A stretch of 64,000 nt of DNA. It comes from Prorocentrum cordatum (lineage: Eukaryota > Sar > Dinophyceae > Prorocentrales > Prorocentraceae). The translations under genes and the position numbers were made by a program. The stretch covers positions 304,939 through 368,938 of the forward strand of contig CAUYUJ010014622.1 in the NCBI GenBank assembly GCA_963575745.1, written 5' to 3'. Below, in pieces: positions 63,133 to 64,000 of the stretch; the first letter of the stretch is position 1, and the number at the start of each line of letters is the position of its first letter. The notes beneath the pieces were generated by a model. That model did not search any database, was not told where the DNA came from, and saw only the letters and a list, made by a program, of their open reading frames with translations.

Positions 63133-63447
63133 ATGTGGCCAGGGCGCGACGCCCCTGGCACGCGGCCCGCGCCGCCGGACCCAGCTGAGGCCGCAAAGGC
63201 AACGGCCGTCTCTGGCCGCACTCGTGCCAGAATGACCCAGCATTCGCCGCAGCAAGCAACGGCTCCATGGGATGATGTGGCAGTTGCTGGCGTCTGCAAG
63301 TCGCACTGCTGCGAAGACAGATTGCCCTGGCTGCCTACGGGCAGAAGGCGGCGCATTCTGGAGAGAAACAAGCCCTCCGGGGATGACTGGGGCTCGATAC
63401 GGTTAAGAATCAGCTGGTTGCTTCACAGGCATGCTACGGGAGTCTAG
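63133..63447 (+). CDS. Candidate coding fragment, unknown
   Basis: ATG at 63133 reads DPAEAAKATAVSGRTRARMT, APWDDVAVAGVCKSHCCEDR, LPWLPTGRRRRILERNKPSG and DDWGSIRLRISWLLHR, with a stop at 63445-63447. The central CKSHCCED and RRRRILE parts look protein-like. No family or splice border confirmed. Confidence 0.3.
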   Translation: MWPGRDAPGTRPAPPDPAEAAKATAVSGRTRARMTQHSPQQATAPWDDVAVAGVCKSHCCEDRLPWLPTGRRRRILERNKPSGDDWGSIRLRISWLLHRHATGV

Positions 63448-63544
63448 TGACCCAGGGCAGAAGCCCAACATTACTCCAGAAGCTGCTTGCGACAGCATGC
63501 TGTGCTATGGGTAACGCGTGCCCGTTTGAGGCACAGGAGACGAC

Positions 63545-63826
63545 GTGACAGTGCATGTATTTTCTCCTCCAAGCTGCCACTTAGCTCAACGTGCCGCCAT
63601 GGATGGTATCTGTCGGTGCATCCAGCGACCCGAACCGCCCCTGAAGGCTGGCCAAGTGAATGTGAGCACCTGGTTTGCGCCACACTTGCGCAAATTTGAT
63701 GATCCCTCGACAAGCCATCCGCCAGAACCCCCTCGGAATGAAAATACCCTGCCCTATGTTGAACAGTCGCGCCGACCAGCTCGAACTACACCCGACCAGC
63801 CACTGCGCACATGCCGATTCTTATGA
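63545..63826 (+). other. Weak coding candidate near the right edge
   Basis: A frame reads VNVSTWFAPHLRKFDDPSTS and PPRNENTLPYVEQSRRPART, ending at 63826. Another frame is open from 63811 to the window edge. Both lack support beyond composition. Confidence 0.22.
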
Positions 63827-64000
63827 AAGCCCACATTCCACGAAAACTAGTGCAGCCTTTTTGTAAATATGGTAAAAACTGCGGCAATGCGGCTGATCAT
63901 GTGGGCAGACCGTGGCAACGGTCACCAAGGCAGCTACTCACTTATACGCAACCATATTGGCTTCACTGTCCTAGCTCGCCTGGGCAAGCGGCCGCGTAGA

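Overview
The window looks like nuclear DNA of a dinoflagellate. The evidence is indirect but consistent: a decayed tyrosine-recombinase (DIRS-like) retrotransposon that carries a cytosine-DNA-methyltransferase-like domain, a glycine-rich secreted protein with a GDPH-type domain, isolated exon-like reading stretches with GT/AG-like borders and no operon structure, several families of short inverted-repeat elements, and a very large share of satellites and microsatellites. I saw no rRNA, tRNA, CRISPR array, bacterial gene organisation or spliced-leader relic. The assembly has one 100-N gap (10719-10818).

Layout. 1-3650: nested GGATCC satellite, a GAT-type tract and small minisatellites. 3955-4706: a frameshifted coding remnant with a KOW/SH3-like motif. 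5100-9600: degraded retroelement with pieces in the order RT, methyltransferase, RNase H, tyrosine recombinase, all frameshifted and interrupted by a 176-bp MITE. 9890-11396: a diverged 260-bp duplication running into a 1-kb GT/GTGC/GTGCCT tract. 12.2-17.2 kb: exon-like fragments, inverted-repeat elements and a SINE-like element with a perfect 15-bp target duplication. 17.4-20.0 kb: an ~83-bp degenerate tandem array, then GAC and TCC tracts. 20.0-21.0 kb: two divergent gene fragments beside two copies of one MITE family; one copy carries GTAAGT at its edge and sits in a gene with a signal-peptide-like start. 23.0-24.5 kb: a ~65-bp satellite. 24645-27231: the best gene, a secreted-type glycine-rich/GDPH protein with a ~1-kb intron full of repeats. 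28.6-30.7 kb: microsatellite, a 73-bp array and another MITE. 31.5-35.7 kb: a large 75-88-bp satellite split by TCC/TCA tracts. 36-50 kb: visibly AT-richer DNA with a degenerate CCGAATG satellite, a large imperfect inverted repeat (42.9-45.9 kb) and a 165-bp tandem array. 50.5-64 kb: long TCC or GGA tracts, a few coding-like islands, a 42-45-bp array (59.2-60.2 kb), and a complete 104-codon minus-strand ORF at 60611-60925.

No pathway can be reconstructed. Genes are sparse and mostly fragmentary, and the window is dominated by mobile elements and satellites. The recurring theme is short elements placed inside or beside coding remnants (9.2, 17.2, 20.6, 26.6, 56.5 and 60.4 kb), some of them carrying splice-like borders. 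Calls below rest on reading the sequence by eye; expression, splice sites and homology were not tested.
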